From an uncultured Isoptericola sp. (GTDB lineage: Bacteria; Actinomycetota; Actinomycetes; Actinomycetales; Cellulomonadaceae), in the NCBI GenBank assembly GCA_947497265.1, contig CANMFP010000002.1, positions 372,001 to 436,000 of the forward strand: a DNA stretch of 64,000 bases, read 5' to 3'. The translations under genes and the position numbers were made by a program. The notes beneath the pieces were generated by a model. It saw only the letters and a program-made list of their open reading frames with translations. It searched no databases and was not told the origin of the DNA. Positions 7,091 through 16,211 of the stretch are shown one piece after another (the stretch's first letter is position 1; every line of letters begins with the position of its first letter).

Positions 7091-10000
7091 GTGACCTCGA
7101 CGCTCGACCTCTCCGCTGCCGACGCCCGCGCCAACGCCCTGCGGGAGGCCTTGCGCACCCGTGTGGTGGTGGCCGACGGCGCCATGGGCACCATGATCCA
7201 GGCGGCCGACCCGTCCATGGACGACTACGAGCAGCACGAGGGCTGCAACGAGATCCTCAACGTGACACGGCCAGACCTCATCGGCAGCCTGCACGACGAG
7301 TTCCTCGCCGTCGGGGTAGACGCGATCGAGAGCAACACGTTCGGCGCGAACTGGTCGAACCTGTCGGACTACGGCATCGACCACCGCATCCGCGAGCTGG
7401 CCCGCGCCGGCGCCGCGATCGCCCGCGAGCGCGCCGACGCCTTCGCGACGCCGGACCACCCGCGCTGGGTGCTGGGTTCCATGGGTCCGGGCACCAAGCT
7501 TCCGTCCCTGGGGCACACCACGTACGCCCACCTGCGCGCCACGTTCGCCGAGCAGGCCGCCGGGCTGCTGGAGGGCGGCGCGGACGCCCTGCTGGTCGAG
7601 ACCAGCCAGGACCTGCTGCAGACCAAGGCCGCGGTGACGGCGTGCCACGACGCGATCAGCGCCGTCGGACGCTCGGTCCCGGTGATCGCCTCGGTCACCG
7701 TGGAGACCACGGGCACGATGCTCATGGGATCGGAGATCGGCGCGGCGCTGACCACGTTGCAGGCGGTCGGCGTCGACGCGATCGGGCTGAACTGCGCCAC
7801 CGGCCCGGACCAGATGAGCGAACACCTGCGCCACCTCGCCCGGCACTCCGAGGTGCCCGTGACGTGCATGCCGAACGCCGGGCTGCCGGAGCTCGGCCCG
7901 GACGGCGCCGTCTACCCGCTCTCGCCCGAGGAGCTGGCCGCCGCGCACACCCAGTTCGTCGACGAGTTCTCCCTCGGCATGGTGGGCGGCTGCTGCGGCA
8001 CGACGCCGGAGCACCTGCGCCAGGTGGTCGAGGCGGTGCGCGGGCGCGCGCTGCGTCCGCGCGAGGTGGAGCGGGAGAACGGCGTCGCGTCCCTCTACTC
8101 GCACACCGACCTGTCGCAGGACGCGTCGTACCTGGCGATCGGCGAGCGGACCAACGCCAACGGGTCCAAGGCGTTCCGCGAGGCGATGCTGGAGTCCCGC
8201 TGGGACGACGTCGTCGACATCGCCCGCGCCCAGACGCGCGACGGCGCGCACCTGCTGGACGTGTGCGTCGACTACGTGGGGCGCGACGGCGTCGCGGACG
8301 TCCGGGAGGTCGTCTCGCGGCTCGCCTCGGCCTCCACGCTGCCGCTGGTGATCGACTCCACCGAGCCGGAGGTGGTTCGGGCCGGGCTGGAGCTCGTGGG
8401 CGGGCGCGCCGTCGTGAACTCGGTGAACTTCGAGGACGGCGAGGGGCCCGGCTCGCGGTTCCGGCGAGTGATGCCGGCCGTCGTCGAGCACGGCGCCGCG
8501 GTCATCGCGCTGACCATCGACGAGGAAGGCCAGGCGCGCACCGCGGAGAAGAAGGTCGCGATCGCCTCGCGCCTCATCGACACGCTCGTGGCCGACTGGG
8601 GCATGCGGGTGGACGACATCATCGTCGACACCCTCACGTTCCCCATCGCGACCGGCCAGGAGGAGACGCGCCGCGACGCCATCGAGACGATCGAGGCGAT
8701 CCGTGAGCTCACGCGTCGCTACCCCGGCGTGCACACCACGCTGGGCGTCTCCAACGTGTCGTTCGGGCTCAACCCGGCCGCCCGCACGGTGCTCAACTCG
8801 GTGTTCCTGCACGAGGCCGTGCAGGCCGGTCTGGACTCCGCCATCGTGCACGCGGCGAAGATCCTGCCGCGCACCGCGATCCCGGACGAGCAGTGGGAGG
8901 CCGCGGAGAACCTCGTGTGGGACCGGCGCGTGTACGACGACGAGGGCAACCTCACGCACGACCCGCTGTCCCACCTGCTGGAGACGTTCTCCGGCGTGGA
9001 CTCCGCGGCCCTGCGCGACCAGCGGGCGGCCGAGCTCGAGGCGCTGCCCGTCGGTGAGCGGCTCGAGCGGCGCATCATCGACGGCGCGCTGAAGGGTCTC
9101 GAGGGCGACCTCGACACGGCCCTGGCCGACGGGATGAAGGCGCTCGACATCGTCAACACCCACCTGCTGGGCGGGATGAAGGTGGTCGGTGAGCTGTTCG
9201 GCTCCGGGCAGATGCAGCTGCCGTTCGTGCTGCAGTCGGCCGAGGTGATGAAGTCCGCCGTCGCGCTGCTCGAGCCGCACATGGAGAAGGTCGAGGGCGC
9301 TGACGAGCAGACCAAGGGCACGATCGTGCTCGCCACCGTGCGCGGCGACGTGCACGACATCGGCAAGAACCTCGTCGACATCATCCTGACCAACAACGGC
9401 TACTCCGTGATCAACATCGGCATCAAGCAGCCGATCTCCGCGATGATCGAGGCCGCCGAGGAGCACGACGCCGACGTCATCGGCATGTCCGGGCTGCTCG
9501 TGAAGTCGACCGTGGTGATGAAGGAGAACCTCGCGGAGCTGGAGTCGCGGGGGCTCGCCAAGAAGTGGCCGATCCTGCTCGGCGGCGCGGCCCTGACACG
9601 GACCTTCGTCGAGGACGACCTCGCCTCGCAGTTCCCCGGCGTCGTGCGGTACGCCCGCGACGCGTTCGAAGGGCTGCGGCTCATGGAGCCGCTGGTCGCC
9701 GTCGCGCGCGGGGCGTCGGTCGACGACGTCGGCCTGCCCGCGCTGCGCAAGCGCCGGCACAACGTCGTCACCGTGACCGAGACGGCACCCGAGGACCTGC
9801 CGGCGCGCTCCGACGTCGCCGACGACAACCCCGTCCCCGCTCCCCCGTTCTGGGGCACGCGCGTGGTCAAGGGCATCCAGCTCGCGGACTACGCCGCGTA
9901 CCTCGACGAGCGCGCGACGTTCATGGGCCAGTGGGGCCTCAAGCCGGGGCGCGGCGAGGACGGCGCCTCGTACGAGGAGCTCGTCGAGACCGAGGGCCGG

Positions 10001-10717
10001 CCCCGCCTGACCGAGTGGCTCTCGACGATCCGCAGGGACCAGGTCATGGACCCCACCGTGGTCTACGGGTACTTCCCCGTGTGGTCCGAGGGCGACGACA
10101 TCGTGGTGGCGCACCACGGGCCCGGCATGACCGCGCCGTCCGGACAGATCGGGGCGCACAGTGAGATCGGAGCGCCCGACGGCGGATCTGGCGGTCAGCC
10201 GGGCACCGAGCGGTTGCGCTTCACCTTCCCCCGCCAGAAGCGCGACCGGCACCTGTGCCTGGCGGACTTCGTGCGGCCGAAGTCGTTCGTCGAGGAGACG
10301 GGTCGTTTCGACGTACTGCCGATCCAGCTCGCGACGGTCGGCGAGCCGGTGTCCGCGTACACGGCGAAGCTGTTCGAGGCGAACAAGTACCGCGAGTACA
10401 TGGAACTGCACGGGCTGTCCGTCCAGCTCACCGAGGCGCTGGCCGAGTTCTGGCACTCGCGGGTGCGCTCCGAGCTCGGGTTCGCCGACGAGGACCCCGA
10501 CGACGTCGAGGGCATGTTCAAGCTCGAGTACCGCGGGTCGCGGATGTCACTCGGGTACCCGGCGTGCCCCGACATGGAGGACCGACGCAAGGTCGTCGAG
10601 CTGCTGAAGCCGGAGCGGGTCGGGGTGACGCTGAGCGACGAGCTGCAGCTGCACCCGGAGCAGTCGACGGACGCGTTCGTGCTGCATCATCCCGAGGCCA
10701 AGTACTTCAGCGTGTGA
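7091..10717 (+). CDS. metH: Cobalamin-dependent methionine synthase
   Basis: 1208 residues, close to the usual ~1200. It moves a methyl group from 5-methyltetrahydrofolate through cobalamin to homocysteine. Domains in order: homocysteine-binding (1-~330) with zinc cysteines in GLNCATGP and GGCCGTTPEH; pterin-binding (~345-610); cobalamin cap (~640-730); B12 Rossmann domain with the cobalt-ligand His in RGDVHDIGKN near residue 755; and the AdoMet-dependent reactivation domain (~900-1208) ending near RMSLGYPACPDMEDR. The GTG at 7091 gives MTSTLDL. There is no room for a cobalamin riboswitch before it. The open frame runs on upstream without homology. Confidence 0.97.
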   Translation: MTSTLDLSAADARANALREALRTRVVVADGAMGTMIQAADPSMDDYEQHEGCNEILNVTRPDLIGSLHDEFLAVGVDAIESNTFGANWSNLSDYGIDHRIRELARAGAAIARERADAFATPDHPRWVLGSMGPGTKLPSLGHTTYAHLRATFAEQAAGLLEGGADALLVETSQDLLQTKAAVTACHDAISAVGRSVPVIASVTVETTGTMLMGSEIGAALTTLQAVGVDAIGLNCATGPDQMSEHLRHLARHSEVPVTCMPNAGLPELGPDGAVYPLSPEELAAAHTQFVDEFSLGMVGGCCGTTPEHLRQVVEAVRGRALRPREVERENGVASLYSHTDLSQDASYLAIGERTNANGSKAFREAMLESRWDDVVDIARAQTRDGAHLLDVCVDYVGRDGVADVREVVSRLASASTLPLVIDSTEPEVVRAGLELVGGRAVVNSVNFEDGEGPGSRFRRVMPAVVEHGAAVIALTIDEEGQARTAEKKVAIASRLIDTLVADWGMRVDDIIVDTLTFPIATGQEETRRDAIETIEAIRELTRRYPGVHTTLGVSNVSFGLNPAARTVLNSVFLHEAVQAGLDSAIVHAAKILPRTAIPDEQWEAAENLVWDRRVYDDEGNLTHDPLSHLLETFSGVDSAALRDQRAAELEALPVGERLERRIIDGALKGLEGDLDTALADGMKALDIVNTHLLGGMKVVGELFGSGQMQLPFVLQSAEVMKSAVALLEPHMEKVEGADEQTKGTIVLATVRGDVHDIGKNLVDIILTNNGYSVINIGIKQPISAMIEAAEEHDADVIGMSGLLVKSTVVMKENLAELESRGLAKKWPILLGGAALTRTFVEDDLASQFPGVVRYARDAFEGLRLMEPLVAVARGASVDDVGLPALRKRRHNVVTVTETAPEDLPARSDVADDNPVPAPPFWGTRVVKGIQLADYAAYLDERATFMGQWGLKPGRGEDGASYEELVETEGRPRLTEWLSTIRRDQVMDPTVVYGYFPVWSEGDDIVVAHHGPGMTAPSGQIGAHSEIGAPDGGSGGQPGTERLRFTFPRQKRDRHLCLADFVRPKSFVEETGRFDVLPIQLATVGEPVSAYTAKLFEANKYREYMELHGLSVQLTEALAEFWHSRVRSELGFADEDPDDVEGMFKLEYRGSRMSLGYPACPDMEDRRKVVELLKPERVGVTLSDELQLHPEQSTDAFVLHHPEAKYFSV

Positions 10718-10756
10718 GGCGGTCGTGAGGCGGCGCCGCGACGTTGGACGGCCGTG

Positions 10757-11354
10757 TCAGACCTGATCGGCGTCCAGCAGGGCGACCATCGCGTCTGCGG
10801 CCTGGGGCGCACCGGCCCGGCGGAGCGCTGCCACAGTCGATGAGTCGGTCGCTCCTGGGAGCCTCGTCACCGAGACACGATGCACGATGCACGGCGAGCA
10901 TCTCCGTAGGGCACGACCGGATGAGCCCGACAAGCAGTTCGTCGGGGTGCTGGACCACGAATCCGTACTGGTCCACGATCGTCTCCGGAAAATCCTTGAG
11001 GTTGCTCGTGCACAGGACATCTGCTCCGGACTCGACGGCCGCAGCCAGCACGTGGCGATCGCCCTCGTCCGGAAGTTCTGCCCCAGCGACTCGCTCGAGG
11101 GTCTCGTCGACGACCTGTGTGAGCGCATAGGGGAAGTGGGTGTTCATGAGCCTGACAAGCAGCGCGCCCGAGTCAGGAGTGAACCCGTCGATGTTCGCCT
11201 GGAGATGCTCGGTCATCTCGTCGAGAATCGACTGGCTCCAGGCGATGGAGATGAGTTGCCGGGTGGCGGCGTAGAGCAGATAGTCCCGCAGAACCCGCGA
11301 GTAGAGGACGTTCGCGTCACTGAGGACGACCCGCGCCGGGACGGGGTCCTTCAC
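10757..11354 (-). pseudogene. PIN-domain toxin broken by a 7-bp tandem duplication
   Basis: The first ~158 residues are an intact-looking PIN-domain protein (VVLSDANVLYSRVLRDYLL, later EGDRHVLAAAVESGADVLC and TSNLKDFP). At 10877-10892 the 7-mer ACGATGC occurs twice in tandem; the extra copy shifts the frame. Without it the protein continues LAVHRVSVTRLPG... to a stop at 10757, about 196 residues. As it stands the frame runs on as an Arg/Pro-rich tail to 10707, inside the 3' end of metH. The GTG start at 11354 overlaps the antitoxin stop by 4 bp. The PIN core is kept, so partial function cannot be excluded. Confidence 0.75.
10877..10892. repeat. 7-bp tandem duplication (frameshift site)
   Basis: ACGATGC at 10877-10883 is repeated at 10884-10890 and followed by AC. 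Deleting one copy restores a PIN-protein C-terminus that ends in the neighbouring frame at 10757. Such short tandem copies arise by replication slippage and can revert. Confidence 0.8.
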
Positions 11355-11734
11355 TCGGTCAGACCCAGCTCGTTCTGGAGGTCGGCAAGCTCGGCCATCC
11401 CCTGCTCCATCCGAGCACGCTCGGCGGCCCGGAACCGTTGAATCGCGGAGAGTGGGATCCGGTGGTGCGAACCGACCTTTCGGTACGGCAGCACGCCATC
11501 GTCCATGAGCCGACGCACCCGCGGGCGAGACATCCCGAGCAGATCGGCAGCACGGGCCGGGGCGATCTCCTCATCAGGTTCGTCGGTGGCCGTCTTGTCG
11601 ATGTGCATCCGCGCGTCGATCACGCCGGCGAGGTATTGGATCGTCGACAGGTGAAGGCGAACCTCCTGCTCGGGGGCGCCCCGCTGGATCGCGTCGTGCA
11701 GCGCAGCCGAATCACGGGCGAGGGTGTCGCTCAT
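11351..11734 (-). CDS. Antitoxin with excisionase/MerR-type helix-turn-helix
   Basis: A 127-residue protein. Residues 1-50 are helical and probably hold the toxin contact. Residues ~57-107 form an excisionase-type winged HTH (ARAADLLGMSRPRVRRLMDD, then LPYRKVGSHHRIPLSAI). A helical tail follows. This arrangement upstream of a PIN protein is a known antitoxin class in actinobacteria. I chose the ATG at 11734 because GGAGG lies at a proper distance before it; a TTG at 11740 is too close to that site. Its stop overlaps the PIN gene start. Confidence 0.8.
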   Translation of the reverse strand: MSDTLARDSAALHDAIQRGAPEQEVRLHLSTIQYLAGVIDARMHIDKTATDEPDEEIAPARAADLLGMSRPRVRRLMDDGVLPYRKVGSHHRIPLSAIQRFRAAERARMEQGMAELADLQNELGLTE

Positions 11735-11820
11735 CTCCAACCTCCATCATCTGCAGCAAGTGATTCAACTGTACGACGCCACGTCGAGTCACGCGAGGAC
11801 CCGTCGTCGACTCCCTCTGC

Positions 11821-11855
11821 GCCACCGAGCGCACGGTTCCTGCACTACCGATCTC
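11821..11855 (+). repeat. 35-bp repeat, copy A
   Basis: This 35-bp segment matches 17857-17891 at 31 of 35 positions, including the uninterrupted 14-mer CGCACGGTTCCTGC. Both copies lie just upstream (on the antitoxin side) of a PIN toxin-antitoxin pair, and copy A also precedes the phosphonate-type importer operon. With the rpiR remnant at 17.9 kb it points to a past duplication. Confidence 0.75.
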
Positions 11856-11920
11856 GCATTCGGAGACAACAACGGCTTCGCGCGGCCGACATCCACCGTT
11901 CACCTCCTCATGACCGTGCC

Positions 11921-11946
11921 GTTCACACAGTCTTTCTACTGTGAAC
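11921..11946. promoter_or_regulatory. Candidate operator upstream of the importer operon
   Basis: GTTCACA at 11921-11927 and TGTGAAC at 11940-11946 are perfect inverted arms around a 12-bp spacer that itself holds CAG/CTA-type partial symmetry. The site ends 27 bp before the GTG of the HAD gene, a typical repressor position. The RpiR-family regulator at the operon's end is the natural candidate to bind it. Confidence 0.45.
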
Positions 11947-11973
11947 GCATCGTCCACAGCATGAGGAGCCCGC

Positions 11974-12699
11974 GTGACCCCGACCATCCTGTTCGACTTC
12001 GACGGCACCCTCGCTGTCGGTGACGGCCCCGTGCTCGCGTTCGCCCGGCAGGTCGCCGAGCATGCCGGGCCCGGGTATTTCGAGCGGGTCATGGCCACGT
12101 TGCGCGACCACGACGCCGGAACGGCCACACAGTTCCGCGATGGCTACGACGTCGTCGGCACCCTGGCCCGCCAGGACGGCGTCGACCCCGCCGCGCTGCA
12201 GCGGGCCTACCTGGCCAGCCGCAGGCTCCTCGGCACGCCCGAGGCGCCCGTCGACGCGGCCCCAGGGCTCACAGAGCTCCTCACCGCACTACCCCGCACC
12301 ACCCTCGTCGTCCTCGCCACCAACGCCCCCGGCGTCGGCGTCGAGCGCCTGCTCACCACGTGGGGCGTCCGCGAGCGCTTCACCGACCTGCACTACGAGG
12401 TCGGCAAGCCGGTCGGCCTGACGCCCATCGTCCAAGCCGCACTCGCAGACGGCCCGGTCCTCGCCGTCGGAGACATCGTCGAGAACGACCTGGCACCCGC
12501 CGCGGCGCTCGGTGCCGCGACGGCGCTGGTCGGCCCCGCGGCCGCCACGCCGCCCGCCGGCGTGACCATGCACGCGCGGACGCTCGACGCCCTCGCGCCC
12601 GCCATCACGGCATGGGCTCGCACAGCAACCACCTCAGCCACCCCGACGACCCACCGAGCATCCGTGCCGTCCGGCACGGCCGACTCCCTCGAAAGGTAG
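11974..12699 (+). CDS. HAD-family hydrolase, first gene of the importer operon
   Basis: A 241-residue HAD-superfamily phosphatase. Motif I is ILFDFDGTLAVGDG (nucleophile Asp10), motif II LVVLATNAPG, motif III the Lys of EVGKPVGL, and motif IV LAVGDIVENDL. The cap is the small helical type between motifs I and II. It lies 7 bp ahead of a phnD-like gene and probably removes phosphate from the imported compound. It lacks the DWAGT signature of phosphonoacetaldehyde hydrolase, so it is not PhnX. The last ~35 residues are a low-complexity Thr/Ala/Ser tail. GTG start. Confidence 0.8.
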   Translation: MTPTILFDFDGTLAVGDGPVLAFARQVAEHAGPGYFERVMATLRDHDAGTATQFRDGYDVVGTLARQDGVDPAALQRAYLASRRLLGTPEAPVDAAPGLTELLTALPRTTLVVLATNAPGVGVERLLTTWGVRERFTDLHYEVGKPVGLTPIVQAALADGPVLAVGDIVENDLAPAAALGAATALVGPAAATPPAGVTMHARTLDALAPAITAWARTATTSATPTTHRASVPSGTADSLER

Positions 12700-12706
12700 C
12701 CCTCCC

Positions 12707-13717
12707 ATGCGCACGTCCCTGCTCGCTCCCGGCGCCGCCGCGGCACTCGTCCTCGCGCTCGCCGGTTGCGCCGGTGCCGATGCCGCCGGCAGCGCCGACG
12801 ACGGCGGCACCGAGTGGCCCGAGTCCATCACCATGTCGTTGGTGCCGTCGGTCGAGGGTGAGAACCTCGCCGAGGCGCTCGACCCGCTGACCACGTACCT
12901 CTCCGAGGGTCTCGGCATCGAGGTGGAGGGTGTCGTCGCGAACGACTACACCGCCACGGTCGAGGCGCTCGGCGCCGACCAGTCGCAGGTGATCATCACC
13001 GACGCCGGGTCGCTGTACCAGGCGACCGAGCGCTACGGCGCCGAGCTGATCCTGCGCGACGTCCGCTTCGGCGCCACGTCGTACGCCGCCGTCGCCTACA
13101 CGAACGACCCGGACACCTACTGCGAGGACGAGCCGATGCTCGCCACCTACGAGGCGAGCGGCATCGAGCTGTCCTACTGCAACGGCCTGGAGGAGGCCGG
13201 TGCCGCGGCGACCGGTCAGGGCCCGGCCGCCGCCGCGACCTTCGGCGACCTGGCCGGCGCGAAGGTCGCGCTGCAGGCCGCCACCTCCCCCGCGGGCTAC
13301 CAGTACCCCGTGGTGCTCATGCGGGAGGCCGGTCTCGACACCGACGCCGACATCACCCAGGTGCCCGTCGAGGGCAACAACAACGCCGTGCTCGCCGTCG
13401 CGAACGGTGACGCCGAGGTCGGCTTCGCCTACTGGGACGCCCGCACCACCGTGGTCGAAGAGGTCCCCGACATCGCCGACAAGGCCGTGGCCTTCGCCTA
13501 CACCGAGATGATCCCCAACGGGGGCGTCGCCGTCACCGACAGCCTGCCCGACGACCTCGTCGCCGAGCTCACCACGCTGATGGACGACTACGCCGACTCC
13601 TCCCCCGAGGCCGCCGACGTCATGTTCGAGCTCGTCGGCCTGTCCGACTGGACGGCCGAGACCGCCGACGACGAGATCGCCCGCTACGGCGAGATCCTCG
13701 AGCAGTTCGCCGGCTGA
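12707..13717 (+). CDS. phnD: Phosphonate-type ABC transporter substrate-binding lipoprotein
   Basis: A 336-residue lipoprotein: signal peptide with lipobox LALAGC (Cys at about residue 21), then a PhnD-type binding protein of two lobes. Likely ligand loops are [29 protein letters not shown] and AYWDART, the same places where phosphonate, phosphite or phosphate-ester binders hold the phosphoryl group. It has an unusual Cys pair in the TYCEDEP and LSYCNGL segments that could form a disulfide. The substrate is not determined by sequence. It is the second gene of the operon, followed by the ATPase after 17 bp. Confidence 0.9.
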   Translation: MRTSLLAPGAAAALVLALAGCAGADAAGSADDGGTEWPESITMSLVPSVEGENLAEALDPLTTYLSEGLGIEVEGVVANDYTATVEALGADQSQVIITDAGSLYQATERYGAELILRDVRFGATSYAAVAYTNDPDTYCEDEPMLATYEASGIELSYCNGLEEAGAAATGQGPAAAATFGDLAGAKVALQAATSPAGYQYPVVLMREAGLDTDADITQVPVEGNNNAVLAVANGDAEVGFAYWDARTTVVEEVPDIADKAVAFAYTEMIPNGGVAVTDSLPDDLVAELTTLMDDYADSSPEAADVMFELVGLSDWTAETADDEIARYGEILEQFAG

Positions 13718-13734
13718 CCAGGAGCACCACCCCC

Positions 13735-14559
13735 ATGACTCTCGACACCCGAGCGGAGGCCGGGACCGGCCCGGCCTCCGCTGCGTGGCCGATCCGCCTC
13801 GACGGCGTCTCGGTCACCTACCCCAACGGCACGGCCGCCCTGCGCGACGTCTCCCTGACCATCGAGGCCGGTGAGATGGTCTCGGTGGTCGGTCTGTCCG
13901 GCTCCGGCAAGTCGACGCTGATCCGCACGCTCAACGGGCTCGTGCCCGTCACGAGCGGCACCGTGACCGTCGGCCCGCACACCGTCACCGGCCTGTCCGG
14001 CCGCCGTCTGCGGCAGGTGCGCGGGCACGTCGGTATGATCTTCCAGGGCTTCAACCTCGCCACGCGCGTCGACGTCTACCGCAACACGCTGGTCGGCCGC
14101 TTCGCGCAGGCGGGCGCCCTGCGCGGGTTCCTCGGCGTCCCGACCGCGCACGACCGCGACGTCACCCTCGCGGCCCTGGACATGGTCGGCATGCTCGACA
14201 AGGTCTGGACGCGCGCCGGGTCCCTGTCCGGCGGGCAGCAGCAGCGCGTCGCCATCGCGCGGGCGCTGTCCCAGGAGCCGAGCATCATGCTCGCCGACGA
14301 GCCCGTCGCCAGCCTCGACCCGCCCACCGCGCACGCCGTGATGGGAGAGCTGGAGCGTATCAACGCCGACCACCACCTCACGGTGCTGGTCAACCTGCAC
14401 CTCATGGACCTCGCCCGGCAGTACACGCACCGCATGATCGGCCTGCGCGGCGGCGAGGTCGTCTACGACGGCCCCGCCGCCGAGGCCACCGAGGCCGACT
14501 TCGAGCAGATCTACGGCCGTCGCATCCGTCCGCAGGACCGCCTCGGGGGCCGCACATGA
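13735..14559 (+). CDS. phnC: Phosphonate-type ABC transporter ATP-binding protein
   Basis: A 274-residue ABC ATPase with Walker [11 protein letters not shown]-loop [18 protein letters not shown] (PhnC-typical), signature [16 protein letters not shown] and Walker [13 protein letters not shown]. It energises the two PhnE-type permeases that follow. The ATG lies 17 bp after phnD, and its stop overlaps the first permease start by 4 bp. All catalytic motifs are intact. Confidence 0.93.
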   Translation: MTLDTRAEAGTGPASAAWPIRLDGVSVTYPNGTAALRDVSLTIEAGEMVSVVGLSGSGKSTLIRTLNGLVPVTSGTVTVGPHTVTGLSGRRLRQVRGHVGMIFQGFNLATRVDVYRNTLVGRFAQAGALRGFLGVPTAHDRDVTLAALDMVGMLDKVWTRAGSLSGGQQQRVAIARALSQEPSIMLADEPVASLDPPTAHAVMGELERINADHHLTVLVNLHLMDLARQYTHRMIGLRGGEVVYDGPAAEATEADFEQIYGRRIRPQDRLGGRT

Positions 14560-15380
14560 CCCCGGGCACGACGGCGGAGCCCGCCACCCGCTCCGAGCTC
14601 CCGCCCCGGCCGCGCACCTGGCCGCGCCGCACGCTCATCGTCTCGGCGCTGGCGGCGTTCACCGTGGCGACCTGCCTGCCCGCGATCGGCGGCGTCGAGA
14701 TCGACCTGGGCGCCATCGCCCAGAACTGGCGCCGCGGGGCCGCCAACCTCTCCGCGCTGCTGCAGCCGAACTGGGCGTTCGTCCCGCGCACCGTCCAGCC
14801 GATGCTGGAGACGTTGCAGATGGCGTTCGTCGGCGCTGCGATCGCCGCCGCGCTGTCCGTGCCGCTCACCCTCTGGGCGGCGCGCCCCACCAACCCGCAC
14901 ACGCCATCCCGCCTGGCGGTGCGGGCCGTGATCAACGTGATCCGCGCCGTGCCCGACCTCGTCTGGGCGACCATCCTCGTCGCCATGGTCGGCGTCGGCG
15001 CGCTGCCCGGCCTGCTCACCCTCGTGCTGTTCGATGTCGGGATCGTCGTCAAGCTCGTCTCCGAGGCGATCGACTCCGCCGACCACCCGTACCTCGAGGC
15101 GGCCCGCGCCGGCGGCGCCACCCAGCACCAGATGAACCGCGGCCTCGCGCTGCCCCAGAACCTCCCGCTGTTCGCCAACCAGTGGCTCTACGCGCTCGAG
15201 CTGAACGTCCGTATCTCGGCGATCCTCGGCATCGTCGGCGCGGGAGGCATCGGCCGGCTCCTCGACGAACGGTTCGGCTTCTTCGCCTACGGCGACGTCT
15301 CGGTCATCATCCTCGAGATCCTCGTCGTGGTGCTGATCATCGAAGCCGCCTCCCACCTGCTGCGCCGGAGGCTCGCATGA
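14556..15380 (+). CDS. phnE: Phosphonate-type ABC transporter permease 1
   Basis: A 274-residue permease with about six membrane segments. The coupling-helix EAA loop reads [20 protein letters not shown] and is followed by [19 protein letters not shown], the PhnE hallmark. It forms the membrane channel with permease 2. It overlaps phnC and the next permease by 4 bp each (ATGA). The N-terminal ~22 residues are charged and cytoplasmic. Confidence 0.9.
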   Translation: MTPGTTAEPATRSELPPRPRTWPRRTLIVSALAAFTVATCLPAIGGVEIDLGAIAQNWRRGAANLSALLQPNWAFVPRTVQPMLETLQMAFVGAAIAAALSVPLTLWAARPTNPHTPSRLAVRAVINVIRAVPDLVWATILVAMVGVGALPGLLTLVLFDVGIVVKLVSEAIDSADHPYLEAARAGGATQHQMNRGLALPQNLPLFANQWLYALELNVRISAILGIVGAGGIGRLLDERFGFFAYGDVSVIILEILVVVLIIEAASHLLRRRLA

Positions 15381-16210
15381 GCGACACCCTGGAGAGCCGG
15401 ACCCGCACCACCACGGCGAGCCCCGCCGTCGTGCTGCCCCCGCGCCCGTCGCGCCTCGTGCAGACCGTCGCGACCGCCGTCGTCGGCCTCGTGCTCCTCG
15501 TGTCCGTCACCACCCTGGACGTCGAGTGGGCCGCCCTGCGTGACCTGCCCGCCGCCGTCGGGGAGTACGGCGTGCTGATGTTCGCCGACCCGGACTGGTC
15601 GCGCCTGCCGCGCGCCCTGTTCGAGATGTGGCGCTCCATCTCCATGGCCTGGCTCGGCGCCCTGCTCTGCGTGGTCGTGTCGATCCCGCTCGGCATGCTC
15701 GCCGCCGACGGCGTCGGACCGACCTGGCTGCGTTTCACGCTGCGCGGCGTCTTCGCCGTCATCCGGGCTGTGCCCGAGGTGATCATCGCGCTCGTGCTGC
15801 TCACCGTCACCGGGCTGACCCCGTTCACCGGTGCGCTGGCGCTGGGCATCGCCGGGATCGGCACGCAGGGCAAGTGGACCTACGAGACGATCGAGACGCT
15901 GCGCGACGGCGCCGCGGACGCCGTGCGCGCGGCCGGCGGCGGACGCACCGCCGTCGTCCGCTGGGCGCTGTGGCCCGCCGCCCTTCCGGCGCTGCTGTCG
16001 TTCGCGCTCTACCGGTTCGAGATCAACATCCGCATGTCCGCCGTGCTCGGCATCGTCGGCGCGGGCGGCATCGGGAGCATGCTCGCGAACTACACGAACT
16101 ATCGTGCGTGGGACACCGTCGGCATGCTGCTGATCGTCGTGGTCGTCACCACGATGGCCGTCGACGCCGTCTCGGGCGCGCTGCGCCGCCGCATCATGGA
16201 AGGGCCCTGA
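15377..16210 (+). CDS. phnE: Phosphonate-type ABC transporter permease 2
   Basis: A 277-residue paralogue of permease 1. It has about six hydrophobic segments, an EAA loop (AVRAAGGGRTAVVRWALWP) and the [20 protein letters not shown] segment. Two separate PhnE proteins form the channel heterodimer, as in many PhnCDE1E2 systems. The ATG at 15377 overlaps the preceding stop. The RpiR gene starts one base after its stop. Confidence 0.9.
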   Translation: MSDTLESRTRTTTASPAVVLPPRPSRLVQTVATAVVGLVLLVSVTTLDVEWAALRDLPAAVGEYGVLMFADPDWSRLPRALFEMWRSISMAWLGALLCVVVSIPLGMLAADGVGPTWLRFTLRGVFAVIRAVPEVIIALVLLTVTGLTPFTGALALGIAGIGTQGKWTYETIETLRDGAADAVRAAGGGRTAVVRWALWPAALPALLSFALYRFEINIRMSAVLGIVGAGGIGSMLANYTNYRAWDTVGMLLIVVVVTTMAVDAVSGALRRRIMEGP

Positions 16211-16211
16211 C

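Noticed and set aside
5897-10456. Very long minus-strand open frame (about 1500 codons) opposite metH
   Set aside because: Its only recognisable part is the GNAT protein at 5897-7021; the rest is the antisense shadow of metH, rich in Arg/Gly/Val/His from GC-biased codons.
11351-11734. Phage excisionase (xis) gene marking an integrated element
   Set aside because: The excisionase-type HTH is followed by a coupled PIN gene and no integrase is present; an antitoxin is the better reading.
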